DNA from: Candidatus Izimoplasma sp. ZiA1
GTDB taxonomy: Bacteria; Bacillota_I; Bacilli_A; Izemoplasmatales; Izemoplasmataceae
Assembly: GCA_002285055.1 (NCBI GenBank)
Contig: NQYJ01000004.1
Coordinates: 1 to 64,000 of the forward strand
Direction of reading: 5' to 3'
Length of the DNA: 64,000 bases
Part shown: positions 38,271 to 47,099 of the stretch, piece after piece
Position numbering within the stretch: the stretch's first letter is position 1
Layout: every line of letters starts with the position of its first letter
Notes under the pieces: model-generated
What the model saw: the letters and a program-made list of their open reading frames with translations, nothing else
Databases searched by the model: none
Told to the model about the DNA's origin: nothing
Position numbers and translations under genes: made by a program

Positions 38271-40115
38271 ATGTTGAAAAGTAAAAGAATGTACCTAATT
38301 GTTCTAGGGTATTTAGTAATGCTTAGAATAGTTTTGTTGTTTGGGACAGGACTTAGTATTTTTAATCTAGGGTTTTTATATGACCTAGTTTTTATTATGT
38401 TTTGGATGGGTATTATCCCTATATTAATAAAGAAAATAAAGATTCAAAAAGTTATATATGTTTTTGTGATAATTATTAATACAGTAATAGCAATAACTGA
38501 TACTGTTTATTATTCATTCTTTGATACTTTTTCATCTAAAGCTAGTTTAGGTGGAATAAATATGGTTGCGAATGGAAATATAATTGAATACAATATTAAA
38601 ATCCCGTTTTTAGGGTATTTAGCTTTTGGGATTGTGTTATTAGTAATTATGTTTATAGTAAGGTCAAAAGAAGCTGTAAAAATCAATAAAAAAAGATTTT
38701 TAGGAGTTGCTTTTGTTTTTGGTTTACAAGTAATGTTATTTTTAAGTTTTGATGTGACAAATGCTGAAACAAGAATTGATTATTATCAAAGTGATACTTA
38801 TTTATTTGAATCAATGTATGATCGTAAATTGTTTAGTGAAAAATATGGTTACTATAACTACCATGCTCTTGATTTTACGAGGTTTAAACCGTTTTATGAT
38901 GAGGATGAATTGTTTGAGAAGGTAAATACCTACTTTGAAGAAAAAGAGGCTCACACGGCAAATGATATGACAAATAAGTATAATGGTTATAATGTCATTT
39001 CAATTCTAGCAGAAACACTTGAAACAAGATTTATTGATGAACATTTAACACCTAATTTATTTGAAATGACTAATACTGGAACTACTTTTGATAATTATTA
39101 TGTTCCTGTTTTCCAACAAGGTGCAACTTGTAATAGCGAATATATGAGTTTTACTGGTTTAAATGCAATTGGAAGTAATGATTGGGGTAATAACTTATGT
39201 CTTTCATATATTAATAATGATTTTACATATACTGTTGCTAATCAGTTAAATGATATTGGATATAATACTTATTATTTCCATAGTGGTTTTGAATGGTTTT
39301 ATAAACGTAACGAGTTAATTCCTAAGTTTGGTTTTGATACTGTTAAGTTTCAAGAAGATTTAATTAGAGACGATGAAGAAAAATACCAAGATTATGATGA
39401 ACATCTTGATACACAAATGATGGCTTTCTTTAATGAATATGTTGATTATACTGATCCTTTTTATGTTAATTTATTATCATATTCAATGCATGGAGCGTAT
39501 AATCAGGATGTGTTTAATGTTCATAATGAACGAATTGATAATTATTACCCTAATTTAGATGTTGATGATGAGATTAGAAATTATATGTTAAAACTAATTG
39601 AGTTTGACAATTTAATTGGTGCTGTTATGGAGAAACTTGAGTCTATGGGTGAACTTGATAATACATTATTTTTAATTTATCCAGATCATTACCCTTATAT
39701 GATGGATAAAGAAACTTATTCAGATTATATTGGGGTTGATTTTAAATCTCAAGAAAAGTCTCGTCAAGAGTTGATTATTTATGCAACTGATATGGAAAAA
39801 TCAGTTGTACATATGACAGGTTCTACAAAAGATGTAGCTCCAACTTTATTAAACTTAGTAACAGACTCAGGAAACTTTAAATATTTTATGGGTAAAGATC
39901 TATTTAGTGATCAAGAAAATTATGTTATCTTTAGTGATCTTAGTATTACTAATGGAAGAAGCTATTTAACAATAAAAGAAGAGCTTTATGGAGAAAATAA
40001 AGTCCTCTCTGATTTTGATGCTTTATATAATAATTTAGAGATCCAAATTGGGATTTTAGAGCTTCAAGAAGACTTATTAAAGATTAATTACTTTGAATTG
40101 TTAAAAAATCGATAA
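38271..40115 (+). CDS. LtaS-like sulfatase-fold membrane enzyme
   Basis: Five N-terminal membrane segments (about 8-165) carry an extracellular sulfatase-fold domain, as in lipoteichoic acid synthase and related phosphoglycerol or phosphoethanolamine transferases. VISILAETLETRF supplies the metal-binding Glu248. QGATCNSEYMSFTGLN holds the expected nucleophile Thr286. HSGFEWFYKRNELIPKFGFD, SMHGAY and YPDHYPYM follow the LtaS pattern. An ATG at 38253 lies against the TATAAT (38243-38248), so the ATG at 38271 behind AGGAG is the start (614 residues). Which lipid-linked polymer it makes cannot be read. Confidence 0.85.
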   Translation: MLKSKRMYLIVLGYLVMLRIVLLFGTGLSIFNLGFLYDLVFIMFWMGIIPILIKKIKIQKVIYVFVIIINTVIAITDTVYYSFFDTFSSKASLGGINMVANGNIIEYNIKIPFLGYLAFGIVLLVIMFIVRSKEAVKINKKRFLGVAFVFGLQVMLFLSFDVTNAETRIDYYQSDTYLFESMYDRKLFSEKYGYYNYHALDFTRFKPFYDEDELFEKVNTYFEEKEAHTANDMTNKYNGYNVISILAETLETRFIDEHLTPNLFEMTNTGTTFDNYYVPVFQQGATCNSEYMSFTGLNAIGSNDWGNNLCLSYINNDFTYTVANQLNDIGYNTYYFHSGFEWFYKRNELIPKFGFDTVKFQEDLIRDDEEKYQDYDEHLDTQMMAFFNEYVDYTDPFYVNLLSYSMHGAYNQDVFNVHNERIDNYYPNLDVDDEIRNYMLKLIEFDNLIGAVMEKLESMGELDNTLFLIYPDHYPYMMDKETYSDYIGVDFKSQEKSRQELIIYATDMEKSVVHMTGSTKDVAPTLLNLVTDSGNFKYFMGKDLFSDQENYVIFSDLSITNGRSYLTIKEELYGENKVLSDFDALYNNLEIQIGILELQEDLLKINYFELLKNR

Positions 40116-40177
40116 ATTTTCATTTAAAGTCTTTACAAACGCGTAGCGATAATATATAATAAAATTCGCTATGAAAC

Positions 40178-40252
<75 letters not shown>

Positions 40253-40257
<5 letters not shown>

Positions 40258-40293
40258 TAGATAACTAAGCCCTTATGGGCTTTTTTTATTTTT
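40253..40293 (+). repeat. Post-tRNA segment repeated at the far island edge
   Basis: 41 bases including the tRNA terminator match 53,950-53,990 with one mismatch (G40260/T53957). It marks an outer boundary 13.7 kb away. Confidence 0.8.
40267..40290 (+). terminator. tRNA-Arg terminator
   Basis: AAGCCC-TTAT-GGGCTT followed by TTTTTATT, 13 bases after the tRNA. Confidence 0.85.
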
Positions 40294-40429
40294 GGGGATT
40301 TTGATTTATCCATCGGTCACCCCCCTATTTTACACCATGGCAGGCACGAAATGAGAGATTTGTTCTAAATCAATTCCAATCAATTTCAAAATGCACTGCG
40401 CATGATATCATTACCATTGAGGTGGAAAC

Positions 40430-40543
40430 ATGAGTAAAGTATTAACCAAGGAAGAACAACAAGAAATTCTAAAACAAATAAAGATAATCAAAGACATCCT
40501 GAATAAGAATCATTATCATGAAACAGATACCAGTAAAGCTTAG
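40430..40543 (+). CDS. Small 37-residue hypothetical protein
   Basis: ATG at 40430 with a good GAGGTGG site. It encodes a charged helical peptide (LTKEEQQEILKQIKIIKDIL, then NKNHYHETDTSKA). The last ten codons recur as a remnant at about 42,234-42,281 (HHHEKDTSKTK in one frame), so a second copy of this gene once existed after the 232-residue gene. A hairpin terminator follows at 40,638. Function unknown. Confidence 0.5.
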   Translation: MSKVLTKEEQQEILKQIKIIKDILNKNHYHETDTSKA

Positions 40544-40637
40544 TAGATTGCATGTGATTCTGACATGTTCTTGTAGTTATAAGAAAAAATTAGCTGTTCT
40601 AATTAAAGACTATTATGATAAAATATATATAAAGGGG

Positions 40638-40670
40638 TGCGCATAGAAGTGTTTCTGTGCGCATTTTTAT
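40638..40670 (+). terminator. Terminator after the 37-residue gene
   Basis: TGCGCATAGAA-GTGT-TTCTGTGCGCA followed by TTTTTAT; 11-pair stem with one G-T pair. Confidence 0.8.
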
Positions 40671-40691
40671 ATAAATAAGGGAGAGTTACTG

Positions 40692-41111
40692 ATGAATTGG
40701 AAAAAAAATAAAAGAATATGCAAGATAATTAAAACAACATTAAAAATTGATTTACTAATATTGATACTATCACTTCAATTGCTAACTTTCATTTCTCATC
40801 AAAGAATGATAAATTCTAATATACACAGAATTAATGTCTTTGAATCTGAGATAAGAGTATTAATGTATGATGAAGGAAATAATGTTGATGCAATAAGAGA
40901 TTACAATACGTCTATTAATGCTCTTAAATTTGACAACATGCCTAAAGAAAGAATTTTGGGTTACCTAGAAGTTTCATTTTTTGTATACCCATTAATTCTT
41001 ACCATATATTTAAACAAGTATGTTGAGTTAAAATTTATAAAGAAAGAGAAAAGTAAAGAATTAAGAAATAGAAGACATGTAAGAGTAAGTAGAGGGGAAA
41101 ACCATGGATAG
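40692..41111 (+). CDS. Hypothetical two-TM membrane protein
   Basis: A 139-residue protein with a basic N-terminus, a hydrophobic segment at about 18-36, a polar middle region (about 38-90) and a second hydrophobic segment near 90-105, ending in a strongly basic tail. Site AGGGAGAG precedes the ATG. It overlaps the next gene by eight bases. First gene of a three-gene unit (40692-42221). I do not recognise the family. Confidence 0.55.
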   Translation: MNWKKNKRICKIIKTTLKIDLLILILSLQLLTFISHQRMINSNIHRINVFESEIRVLMYDEGNNVDAIRDYNTSINALKFDNMPKERILGYLEVSFFVYPLILTIYLNKYVELKFIKKEKSKELRNRRHVRVSRGENHG

Positions 41112-41493
41112 AATAAAAATAACAATATATAGTATATTTACGGCGTTTATAACAATGGCTGTTGTATTAGTTGTTGTTATTCTATTAAAAATGTTTGTTG
41201 ACACTAGGGGGTTATATTATATAGACTCTCCTTGTGAATCAGAAATGGATGAGATTGTAAGTAACAATTCTAAATTTATAACAAATATAAATGAGCAAAT
41301 TCAAATTGCAGAAGATTCACTATCAAATTATGTGTGCATTAGTGAAAATTCACAATTTGAACTATTTATTTCTGACTCTCACATAGATTATAGTAAGCCT
41401 GGAATATATAAAGGACATGCAACTTTAACAGACAGTAGATATATATATGTGTGGGATATTATTATAAGAGTTGTAGATGAGAATCAAACCTGA
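41104..41493 (+). CDS. Hypothetical membrane-anchored protein
   Basis: One N-terminal membrane segment (about 8-31) is followed by an outward-facing domain of about 95 residues containing two cysteines (SPCESEM and NYVCISE, about 40 apart) that could form a disulfide. It overlaps the upstream gene, which indicates co-expression. The end of the domain (GIYKGHATLTDSRYIYVWDI) looks like a beta sandwich. Family not recognised. Confidence 0.55.
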   Translation: MDRIKITIYSIFTAFITMAVVLVVVILLKMFVDTRGLYYIDSPCESEMDEIVSNNSKFITNINEQIQIAEDSLSNYVCISENSQFELFISDSHIDYSKPGIYKGHATLTDSRYIYVWDIIIRVVDENQT

Positions 41494-41522
41494 TTTAGAA
41501 TATTGTTGGAGGGGTGAAAATT

Positions 41523-42221
41523 GTGTCAAATAACAGTGGAAACAAGATTGAATGGGATGAAAGAGATATGTTTATTGAAGACGGATGGTGGATTCTAAAA
41601 ATTGATGGATCTAAGTTTAAACCTTTGAGGTATCCAAATTTGAGTCTAGATATGATTGAAAAGTATTACATAGATATGTGTACAGTTGGATATAGTGTTA
41701 TGAGGAAATTTAAACATATTATCGCTGCATATATTCTTGATGACGAATTTCATTTTCTGTTCAAAACTTCAGAAATTCAGGAAGACAAATGTAGATTATC
41801 TAAAGTATTGGTGTGGCCAACTTCATATACTACTGCACTAGTTAATAGTAAAATCAATAGCAAAATATACAAATCAAATAAAACAATCTCATTTAATGAA
41901 CTTTGCTATGATGGAAGATTGATTCGTTTAGAAGAAGGTGAAATCGAATGTTATTTCTATGAGATAATTAACCATGGGAAACTCTTCATAGGTAATTCAA
42001 TCGAAGGCGATGGTGAATATTATATTGATAAAACATTAAGTGGTATACTAAAGATAGCAAGAGATAAGAATGTTAAATTAACGAATATGCATAATCTTCT
42101 TTTTGGAAGGTTCATCACAAGATTTGGTGCTAATATTTCAATGGATGATTTCAAATATGAAAAACATCAGAATGTAGTAAAAAGAGAACTTAAAGACATT
42201 GTTTCACGTTATAACAAATGA
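41523..42221 (+). CDS. Hypothetical soluble protein of the island
   Basis: 232 residues with no membrane segment. Strong site GGAGGGG (41508-41514) selects the GTG at 41523 over the GTG at 41514. Aromatic-rich start (DMFIEDGWWILKIDGSKFKPLRYP) and a mixed alpha/beta body. Third gene of the unit begun at 40692. No known motif; do not read a function into it. Confidence 0.55.
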   Translation: MSNNSGNKIEWDERDMFIEDGWWILKIDGSKFKPLRYPNLSLDMIEKYYIDMCTVGYSVMRKFKHIIAAYILDDEFHFLFKTSEIQEDKCRLSKVLVWPTSYTTALVNSKINSKIYKSNKTISFNELCYDGRLIRLEEGEIECYFYEIINHGKLFIGNSIEGDGEYYIDKTLSGILKIARDKNVKLTNMHNLLFGRFITRFGANISMDDFKYEKHQNVVKRELKDIVSRYNK

Positions 42222-42818
42222 AATCAAAAGCATAAATGATAATATACATCATCATGAAAAAGATACCAGTAAAACTAAATAGATAATATAGTAAGTTATC
42301 TCTGAGGTCATGAACAGTTGTGTGTTCCTCTGCCTTTCTTAATAACCGCATTTACTACCAAGGATAAAAATAATATCCGCAAACAAAAGAAGTAAAAAGG
42401 ATAAAGAGAAACACAACAACAAAACAAACAAGAGAAACAAGAAACAAAGAAAAGAAAAAAACAACAAATGGCGCAGAAACTTCTGCGCCTTTTTTTAGTG
42501 GCCCAGCTCGAACTAGTGAGAGCTGACGCGGTACCAAATTCCAAGTAGTCCATCATGGTGGCTAGAACAAACTAAGTTTTAGATCACTCCCATAAAAATA
42601 AAGATAAATGCAACCTTCAAAGATAGAAATTTATATCTTAATTAATAGTTATTCTTTAGTTAATATATATATTTCTCATTACCTGTTGTACTAACTGTTA
42701 ATATTTTTTTCACCTGTTGTTTTACCTATCTCATTATTTAATGTAATATAAAAAGAGCTCCATGACTAGAACTCAAGAGGAAAGGGAAAGAGCGAACCTA
42801 AGTTCGCTTTGTTTTATG
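42222..42818. other. Gene-free stretch with remnant, T-free tract and paired repeats
   Basis: No credible gene. It holds the remnant of a 40430-like gene (42,234-42,281), a long A/G/C tract almost without T (about 42,403-42,468), a terminator (42,470-42,497) and two copies of ACCTGTTGT (42,681-42,689 and 42,712-42,720) 31 bases apart. The repeats lie beyond the 3' end of the replication-initiator-like gene and might be binding sites for it. Confidence 0.5.
42470..42497 (+). terminator. Terminator GGCGCAGAA/TTCTGCGCC
   Basis: Nine-pair perfect stem with an AC loop and eight T. The same hairpin and part of the sequence before it recur at 55,730. Confidence 0.9.
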
Positions 42819-44090
42819 CTATGCTTTTTGTGCTCTTAACCACTGTTTTGCTTCTGTGATTGTCTCAAAGCTTGGGATGTCTTTATGTGCTATGTTGCTA
42901 AAGAACCTATTAAGGAACGAGATATTACTTTCTTCAGTGTTTCTAGTATCAGATGATGTTAGCTCCATGAGCTTAACAAATGTTTCATCCCTGGTAAATC
43001 TTTTGAAGTTCATCTTGTATTGATATACTGAACTATCATGGTAAAGATGAGGTATGTTTTTTAAAGCTTTGAATAGTTCTCCTTTTGAATAGATTTTCAC
43101 TAGTTTATCGATAGAGTTAATACGTTGCTCTGTGAGAGCTTTTAGTTTCGGCATTGAATTATCTTCAGCTATATCATTCCATGTGTACATGAACAAGACA
43201 TAGTCTCTTGGAGATAATTTATCTTCAGGTATCTTTTGAGTAACTGCAGAAGTAGTTTCTGTTGTTTTGATTTCTCCTTCAGTTCTATTTCTATCGATAG
43301 GTGAATTAGATTGTTCTTCAGTTTTATTTTGTTGATCATCTTTCTTTCTAGTTAAGAAAGTGATTTTCTGTTCTAGTTTAATAAGTAGAGTAAACAAGTA
43401 ATGAACCAGTCTACCCTTCGATGATTCCTCTTTAATTCTTTTTAGTTGAGATTGCTGCACTTCTGAAAGTTTATCCTGGTGTTTTTCTATTACCTGGATG
43501 CGAGCTGAGTTCCTTTTATTAGAAGTAGCAACATAATGATGATAGTTTTGATTGTCATAGATAAAGCCTGCTTTATCCATCTTTTCATCAAACGTTAACT
43601 GAGAGTCTGTTACCTCCCAAATTCTGTACTTGTATATTTGCTCTAAAATGTAGATCATATTAGAGTCTTTGATTTCGTATTTGTCTATATAATCAGTTAG
43701 AGCATCTTCAGAGTAAACCTTCATGAAGTCGATTACTTGTTTATTAAGAGTGATCGTTCTTGCTCCACCACGTGATTTTTGGCGAGTGAACTCCAGATTA
43801 AACAAATCTCTTAGTTTTAAGAGAACGTATGCTGCGTTACTTCTTGAGTTCTGGATGTACTTTGATAAATCCTTATCAACTACAATAACAGAACTTTGTG
43901 CAGAATTTTTACGTTGAGACCAATAAGCGAATCTACCAATTATAAAGTTGAATGCTTTTGCTGAGTTTCTAACATAATCGATTGAGTATGAATTATCTGA
44001 AGATATGTTTTTAAAGGTTTTGACTCTAATACCAGAAGTTGTTCCATCAGGTAATTCATAACCAATGTAAGCTGATTTGATTTTCTTCAT
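42819..44090 (-). CDS. Putative replication initiator-like protein
   Basis: 423 residues. The first ~140 look like paired winged-helix domains (NAAYVLLKLRDLFNLEFTRQ followed by RGGARTITLNKQVI). A charged, low-complexity linker (about 255-295) leads to a C-terminal domain with YTWNDIAEDNSMPKLKALTEQR and a later NFKRFTRDETFVKLME, which follows the W...R...W/F pattern of DnaD-like or phage replication-initiator C-terminal domains. That is my best reading; no active-site motif proves it. AAAGGAGC precedes the ATG. It is divergent from the Cse60-like gene, with promoters for both between. Confidence 0.5.
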   Translation of the reverse strand: MKKIKSAYIGYELPDGTTSGIRVKTFKNISSDNSYSIDYVRNSAKAFNFIIGRFAYWSQRKNSAQSSVIVVDKDLSKYIQNSRSNAAYVLLKLRDLFNLEFTRQKSRGGARTITLNKQVIDFMKVYSEDALTDYIDKYEIKDSNMIYILEQIYKYRIWEVTDSQLTFDEKMDKAGFIYDNQNYHHYVATSNKRNSARIQVIEKHQDKLSEVQQSQLKRIKEESSKGRLVHYLFTLLIKLEQKITFLTRKKDDQQNKTEEQSNSPIDRNRTEGEIKTTETTSAVTQKIPEDKLSPRDYVLFMYTWNDIAEDNSMPKLKALTEQRINSIDKLVKIYSKGELFKALKNIPHLYHDSSVYQYKMNFKRFTRDETFVKLMELTSSDTRNTEESNISFLNRFFSNIAHKDIPSFETITEAKQWLRAQKA

Positions 44091-44144
44091 GTTGGTTGCT
44101 CCTTTCTATGTGATATAATATTGCTTGAAGGGGGGTGGTGTGTA

Positions 44145-44348
44145 GTGCTAATACCAGGACATAAAATCAAGGTTGAAGTTTTTTGTGAATCTCAATATAG
44201 TGTCTTACAAGAAAATGTAAACTTGTTTCTCGCTGATTTAGATCATAATGTTATTGACATTAAGTTCTCTAATTCAAGTGGAGAACATAACGAGAGTGGA
44301 TTCACTGATTACTGTGCAATGATTATTTATACTCAAGTAAAGGACTAA
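44145..44348 (+). CDS. Cse60-like small protein
   Basis: The site AAGGGGGG (44128-44135) points to the GTG at 44145 (67 residues). The pattern IKVEVFCESQ, LQENVNLFLADL, VIDIKFS, then CAMIIYTQ matches the short Cse60 family of Firmicutes (KVKVFE ... LEE.VNEWL ... IDIK.S ... AVMIIY), seen in sporulation genes and in many mobile elements. Single alpha/beta domain, role unknown. Confidence 0.55.
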   Translation: MLIPGHKIKVEVFCESQYSVLQENVNLFLADLDHNVIDIKFSNSSGEHNESGFTDYCAMIIYTQVKD

Positions 44349-44351
44349 CTC

Positions 44352-44618
44352 TTATGAGTTAAGTCTTTTTTCTTTTACAAACTTATACTCTGAATCGATC
44401 TCTATTTCAACTAATTTAGCGTTAATACCAGGATCAATTTTTTTTAGTCTTTCAAGTTCAAACTTTTCCAAATATTCATCTGAGTAATTTAATCTTTTAA
44501 ATGTAATTTTCTTTAAATGATCAGTACTTTCAGTATATAGTCTATGTGATTGAAAAGGTCCCCCATGATACAAATAACACTCAAGTCCATTTGGTAATAT
44601 TACTTTAATAGTTTTCAT
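44352..44618 (-). CDS. Hypothetical 88-residue protein
   Basis: Begins MKTIKVILPNGLECYLYHGG behind AAAGGAAG; the rest is charged and probably alpha/beta. Convergent with the Cse60-like gene. No recognised family. Confidence 0.5.
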   Translation of the reverse strand: MKTIKVILPNGLECYLYHGGPFQSHRLYTESTDHLKKITFKRLNYSDEYLEKFELERLKKIDPGINAKLVEIEIDSEYKFVKEKRLNS

Positions 44619-44787
44619 TATTGTACTTCCTTTCTTTGATTGTTTAGTGGCTCAATGAAGAGTTGAACTTCACAAGTCTATCCTTTATAGATTGAACCGT
44701 TTTAATGTACTAACAAAGTGCTCATAAGCTTTTATTGATTGTAAAAATATATCGTTGTATAATTAGAAATGGAAGGAAGTGATTTTG

Positions 44788-45768
44788 TTGAATAAAGTAT
44801 TGAATGTTATAGAAAAAATTACTGATCAAATTGTTATGGCACTTGTTATTACAATTCTTGTTACAGTTAGTCAACTAAATGTGATTTTTGTAGGAGAATT
44901 TATAAAGGATACTTTACTAATTTTTCTTATGTTTTTTGGTTTTCTAGTATTTTTTATTGTTTTATTTAAGTTGATAGATTTACTAATGAAAACAAAGTTA
45001 TTAAAGTATATTTTAATTCCAATTATCTTATTGATAGGAATACTTTCAATCTCATATCTCTTAATTGGATCGATTGATTTATTTGTAAGTGTTGTGGATA
45101 CATCATATATGTTAATTGAGAAGAAGGAAATTGTCAGTCTAATGGTTACTGTTTTAGCGATTTTCACATCTGTTTTAGTGCCTTTAATAATTATCTATAG
45201 AAGTGAATCTTTTCAAAAAAGTCAAAATAGTATCATTAGAAAGCAAAAGTACATACCAATTTTAAATGCCACAGTTACTATTTTGAATAAAGTTGAAAGT
45301 AGACCAAGAAACTCGCATATATATCATATTAATGAGGATATCTATAAGGGTAGAGGATATAATATGAATGTCAATTTTGAGAATTTAGGTAAAGAAATGG
45401 TTAGAAATATAAGACCTAAATCATTAATAATAATCAAAAGTCTTAACCCTTTGAAAATATCTAACGAGTATGATTTTGAATACGACCCTAGTTGCAACAG
45501 AGATGCAATTAATAGAATGGCTATCAAAGCGATAAAAGCAAGTTTTACAGTTTTTTTACCCGCTTCAATATTTACAAGAAAGGGTTCAAGTACTTTAGAG
45601 AATTTTGACTTTATGATTAAGTTTATTTGTTCAAATGCTTTTGGTGATGAATACATTAATACATACTTAATTAAAGCAACGGGTAGATATAGTACAAAAA
45701 GTGATGAGGCAAAATTAGAAGATTTGAATGCTGTAGTTAGCGATTATGGTAAGGTAACAATTTTATAG
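44788..45768 (+). CDS. Hypothetical membrane protein with cytoplasmic beta domain
   Basis: Site GGAAGGAA (44771-44778) favours the TTG at 44788 (326 residues) over the GTG at 44779. Four hydrophobic segments (about 14-35, 40-62, 70-95, 115-140) are followed by about 180 soluble residues with a probable beta sandwich (NATVTILNKVE, YNMNVNFENLGKEMVRNIRPKSL, FTVFLPASIF). Such layouts resemble general receptor or scaffold proteins of mobile elements. The gene is monocistronic and has its own terminator. Function unknown. Confidence 0.55.
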   Translation: MNKVLNVIEKITDQIVMALVITILVTVSQLNVIFVGEFIKDTLLIFLMFFGFLVFFIVLFKLIDLLMKTKLLKYILIPIILLIGILSISYLLIGSIDLFVSVVDTSYMLIEKKEIVSLMVTVLAIFTSVLVPLIIIYRSESFQKSQNSIIRKQKYIPILNATVTILNKVESRPRNSHIYHINEDIYKGRGYNMNVNFENLGKEMVRNIRPKSLIIIKSLNPLKISNEYDFEYDPSCNRDAINRMAIKAIKASFTVFLPASIFTRKGSSTLENFDFMIKFICSNAFGDEYINTYLIKATGRYSTKSDEAKLEDLNAVVSDYGKVTIL

Positions 45769-45777
45769 TTAAAAGAT

Positions 45778-45808
45778 TTGATGAATCACATCTGTGATTC
45801 ATTTTTTT
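45778..45808 (+). terminator. Terminator after the 326-residue membrane protein gene
   Basis: GATGAATCAC-ATCT-GTGATTCAT followed by seven T; it overlaps the end of the convergent HNH pseudogene. Confidence 0.85.
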
Positions 45809-46693
45809 AAGTATATTCGATAACAAATGATTTAAGTACTGAGTTCTTAGGCCTGTTTTTTTTGTTTAGGTAATCTAAGACTGTTTGATAAGAAACATTG
45901 AGTGATTTAGCTGCACTTCTTACACTTCTATAAATTATAGATTCCTTGGAGTATTTTTTTCTTACAATAACAGGTTTAGATCTAGAAAGATGTCCAGAAA
46001 GTTTACCTGCTTCTGATTTGCTGATCCATTTAATGTTTGTAACAGTTAAATTTCTAGAATCACCATCAATAGATATGTGTTTTTATGTTTATGAGGATTA
46101 GGGATAAAGTGAGTGGACACAAGTTTAGCAGCAGAATATTCCTGACCTTCAATTTTTATGTGCATTATAATTCTATTACACTTTTTATCTTTGTTATATC
46201 TCTTTTTTGGGTATGGCTTTGGGTAGATATAGTCTAGTACTTGATCCTTTACTTTTTTTCTGAAGTTTCCATTGTTGCTAATATAGAAATTATCAGTTCC
46301 ATCAATCTTCTTCCATTTTTCAATAGTAGAAGATGGCTCAATTTTACCGGTTGTTACAAGCTCCCAAATCTCATTTTTTGAGTCATACGATAGATTCTTT
46401 TTATAGAACCAATCTTTTAGATCTTTTAAGGACTCATTTTTTTTAACTGCTGTGATATATAACCTTCTAAGATCTGACGCTATGTCGTTGATTGAGTTTG
46501 AACAGATCCTATTTATGTATTTTTCTGTTAAGTACTCTATAATATCCTTATCACTATTATTCTCTTTTTTAAGTCGAATATAAACAGAGTACGAGGCTTT
46601 ATTTAAGTAGCGCCATCTTCTAGCAGGAATACCTTCAAGGTAGTACTTAACGTTGTTTGCCTTAGAGTAATTAGGTGTTTTGCTATTAAACAT
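45807..46693 (-). pseudogene. NUMOD4/HNH homing-type endonuclease, frameshifted
   Basis: The frame from 46693 runs to a stop at 46046 and contains IEKWKKIDGTDNFYISNNG (NUMOD4-type) and HFIPNPHKHKN, the start of an HNH segment. It then changes frame: from about 46,065 the -1-shifted frame continues the expected SIDGDSRNLTVTNIKWIS (HNH second half) and SVRSAAKSLNVSYQTVLDYL, a NUMOD1-like DNA-binding helix-turn-helix, to a stop at 45807. One indel near AAACATAAAAACAC breaks the gene. Homing endonucleases of this kind are common passengers of phages and elements. It starts behind AAGGGGG and follows two small genes in the same operon. Confidence 0.75.
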
Positions 46694-46704
46694 AATATTC
46701 CCCC

Positions 46705-46863
46705 TTAAAGCTTTTTAATAACTAATATTTCAATAATGCAATATATGAACAAATATATTGATATTAAGTATTGATTTATATGTAGTAAATGTGAAACGGC
46801 CACTGGGACTACTAAAAATACAATTATTCTAAGTCCGTTTTTGAATTCATAGTCTTCACTCAT
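46705..46863 (-). CDS. Small 52-residue membrane protein
   Basis: ATG at 46863, one base after the stop of the 56-residue gene. The peptide begins MSEDYEFKNG and has one or two hydrophobic segments (LRIIVFLVVPVAVSHLL; YLISIYLFIYCIIEILVI), ending in Lys-Lys-Leu. It is too short to classify. Translational coupling with its neighbour is the main support, since its own ribosome site is weak. Confidence 0.45.
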   Translation of the reverse strand: MSEDYEFKNGLRIIVFLVVPVAVSHLLHINQYLISIYLFIYCIIEILVIKKL

Positions 46864-46864
46864 C

Positions 46865-47035
46865 TTAATCTTGCAGCGTTTCAACAGTTATTTGTTCATG
46901 CAATATAACTTCATGAACATAAGATGTAACTTCATTTGGATCAAGATGGTGCTTATTGTCTTCTATTTTTGAAAGCGCAGCTAAATAAAGTTCCTTGGCT
47001 TTAATGAATTTTTTTATAAGTTTATTTTTAGACAT
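46865..47035 (-). CDS. Small 56-residue hypothetical protein
   Basis: ATG at 47035 behind AAAGGAG. Helical, charged (MSKNKLIKKFIKAKELYLAA ... HEVILHEQITVETLQD). First gene of a minus-strand unit continuing into the 52-residue membrane protein and the HNH pseudogene. Function unknown. Confidence 0.5.
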   Translation of the reverse strand: MSKNKLIKKFIKAKELYLAALSKIEDNKHHLDPNEVTSYVHEVILHEQITVETLQD

Positions 47036-47060
47036 AGTTTAACTCCTTTATATATGAATA

Positions 47061-47082
47061 AAACCGCTAATTTAAGCGGTTT
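47061..47082. terminator. Hairpin next to the right attachment repeat
   Basis: AAACCGCT-AATTTA-AGCGGTTT, 18 bases before the 47,100 repeat. It lacks a long T run, so it may be a weak terminator or part of the attachment region. Confidence 0.5.
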
Positions 47083-47099
47083 AGTTATGGTTGAATGAA

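Noticed and set aside
40518..40646. 42-codon frame starting MKQIPVKLSR inside the 37-residue gene
   Set aside because: No ribosome site, overlaps another small gene and runs into the terminator stem; the similarity to 42,254 is explained by the duplicated 3' end in the other frame.
42308..42556. Cys/Phe-rich minus-strand reading frames over 42,308-42,556
   Set aside because: They are the reverse of a T-free A-rich tract and cross a hairpin terminator; there is no ribosome site and the composition is an artefact.
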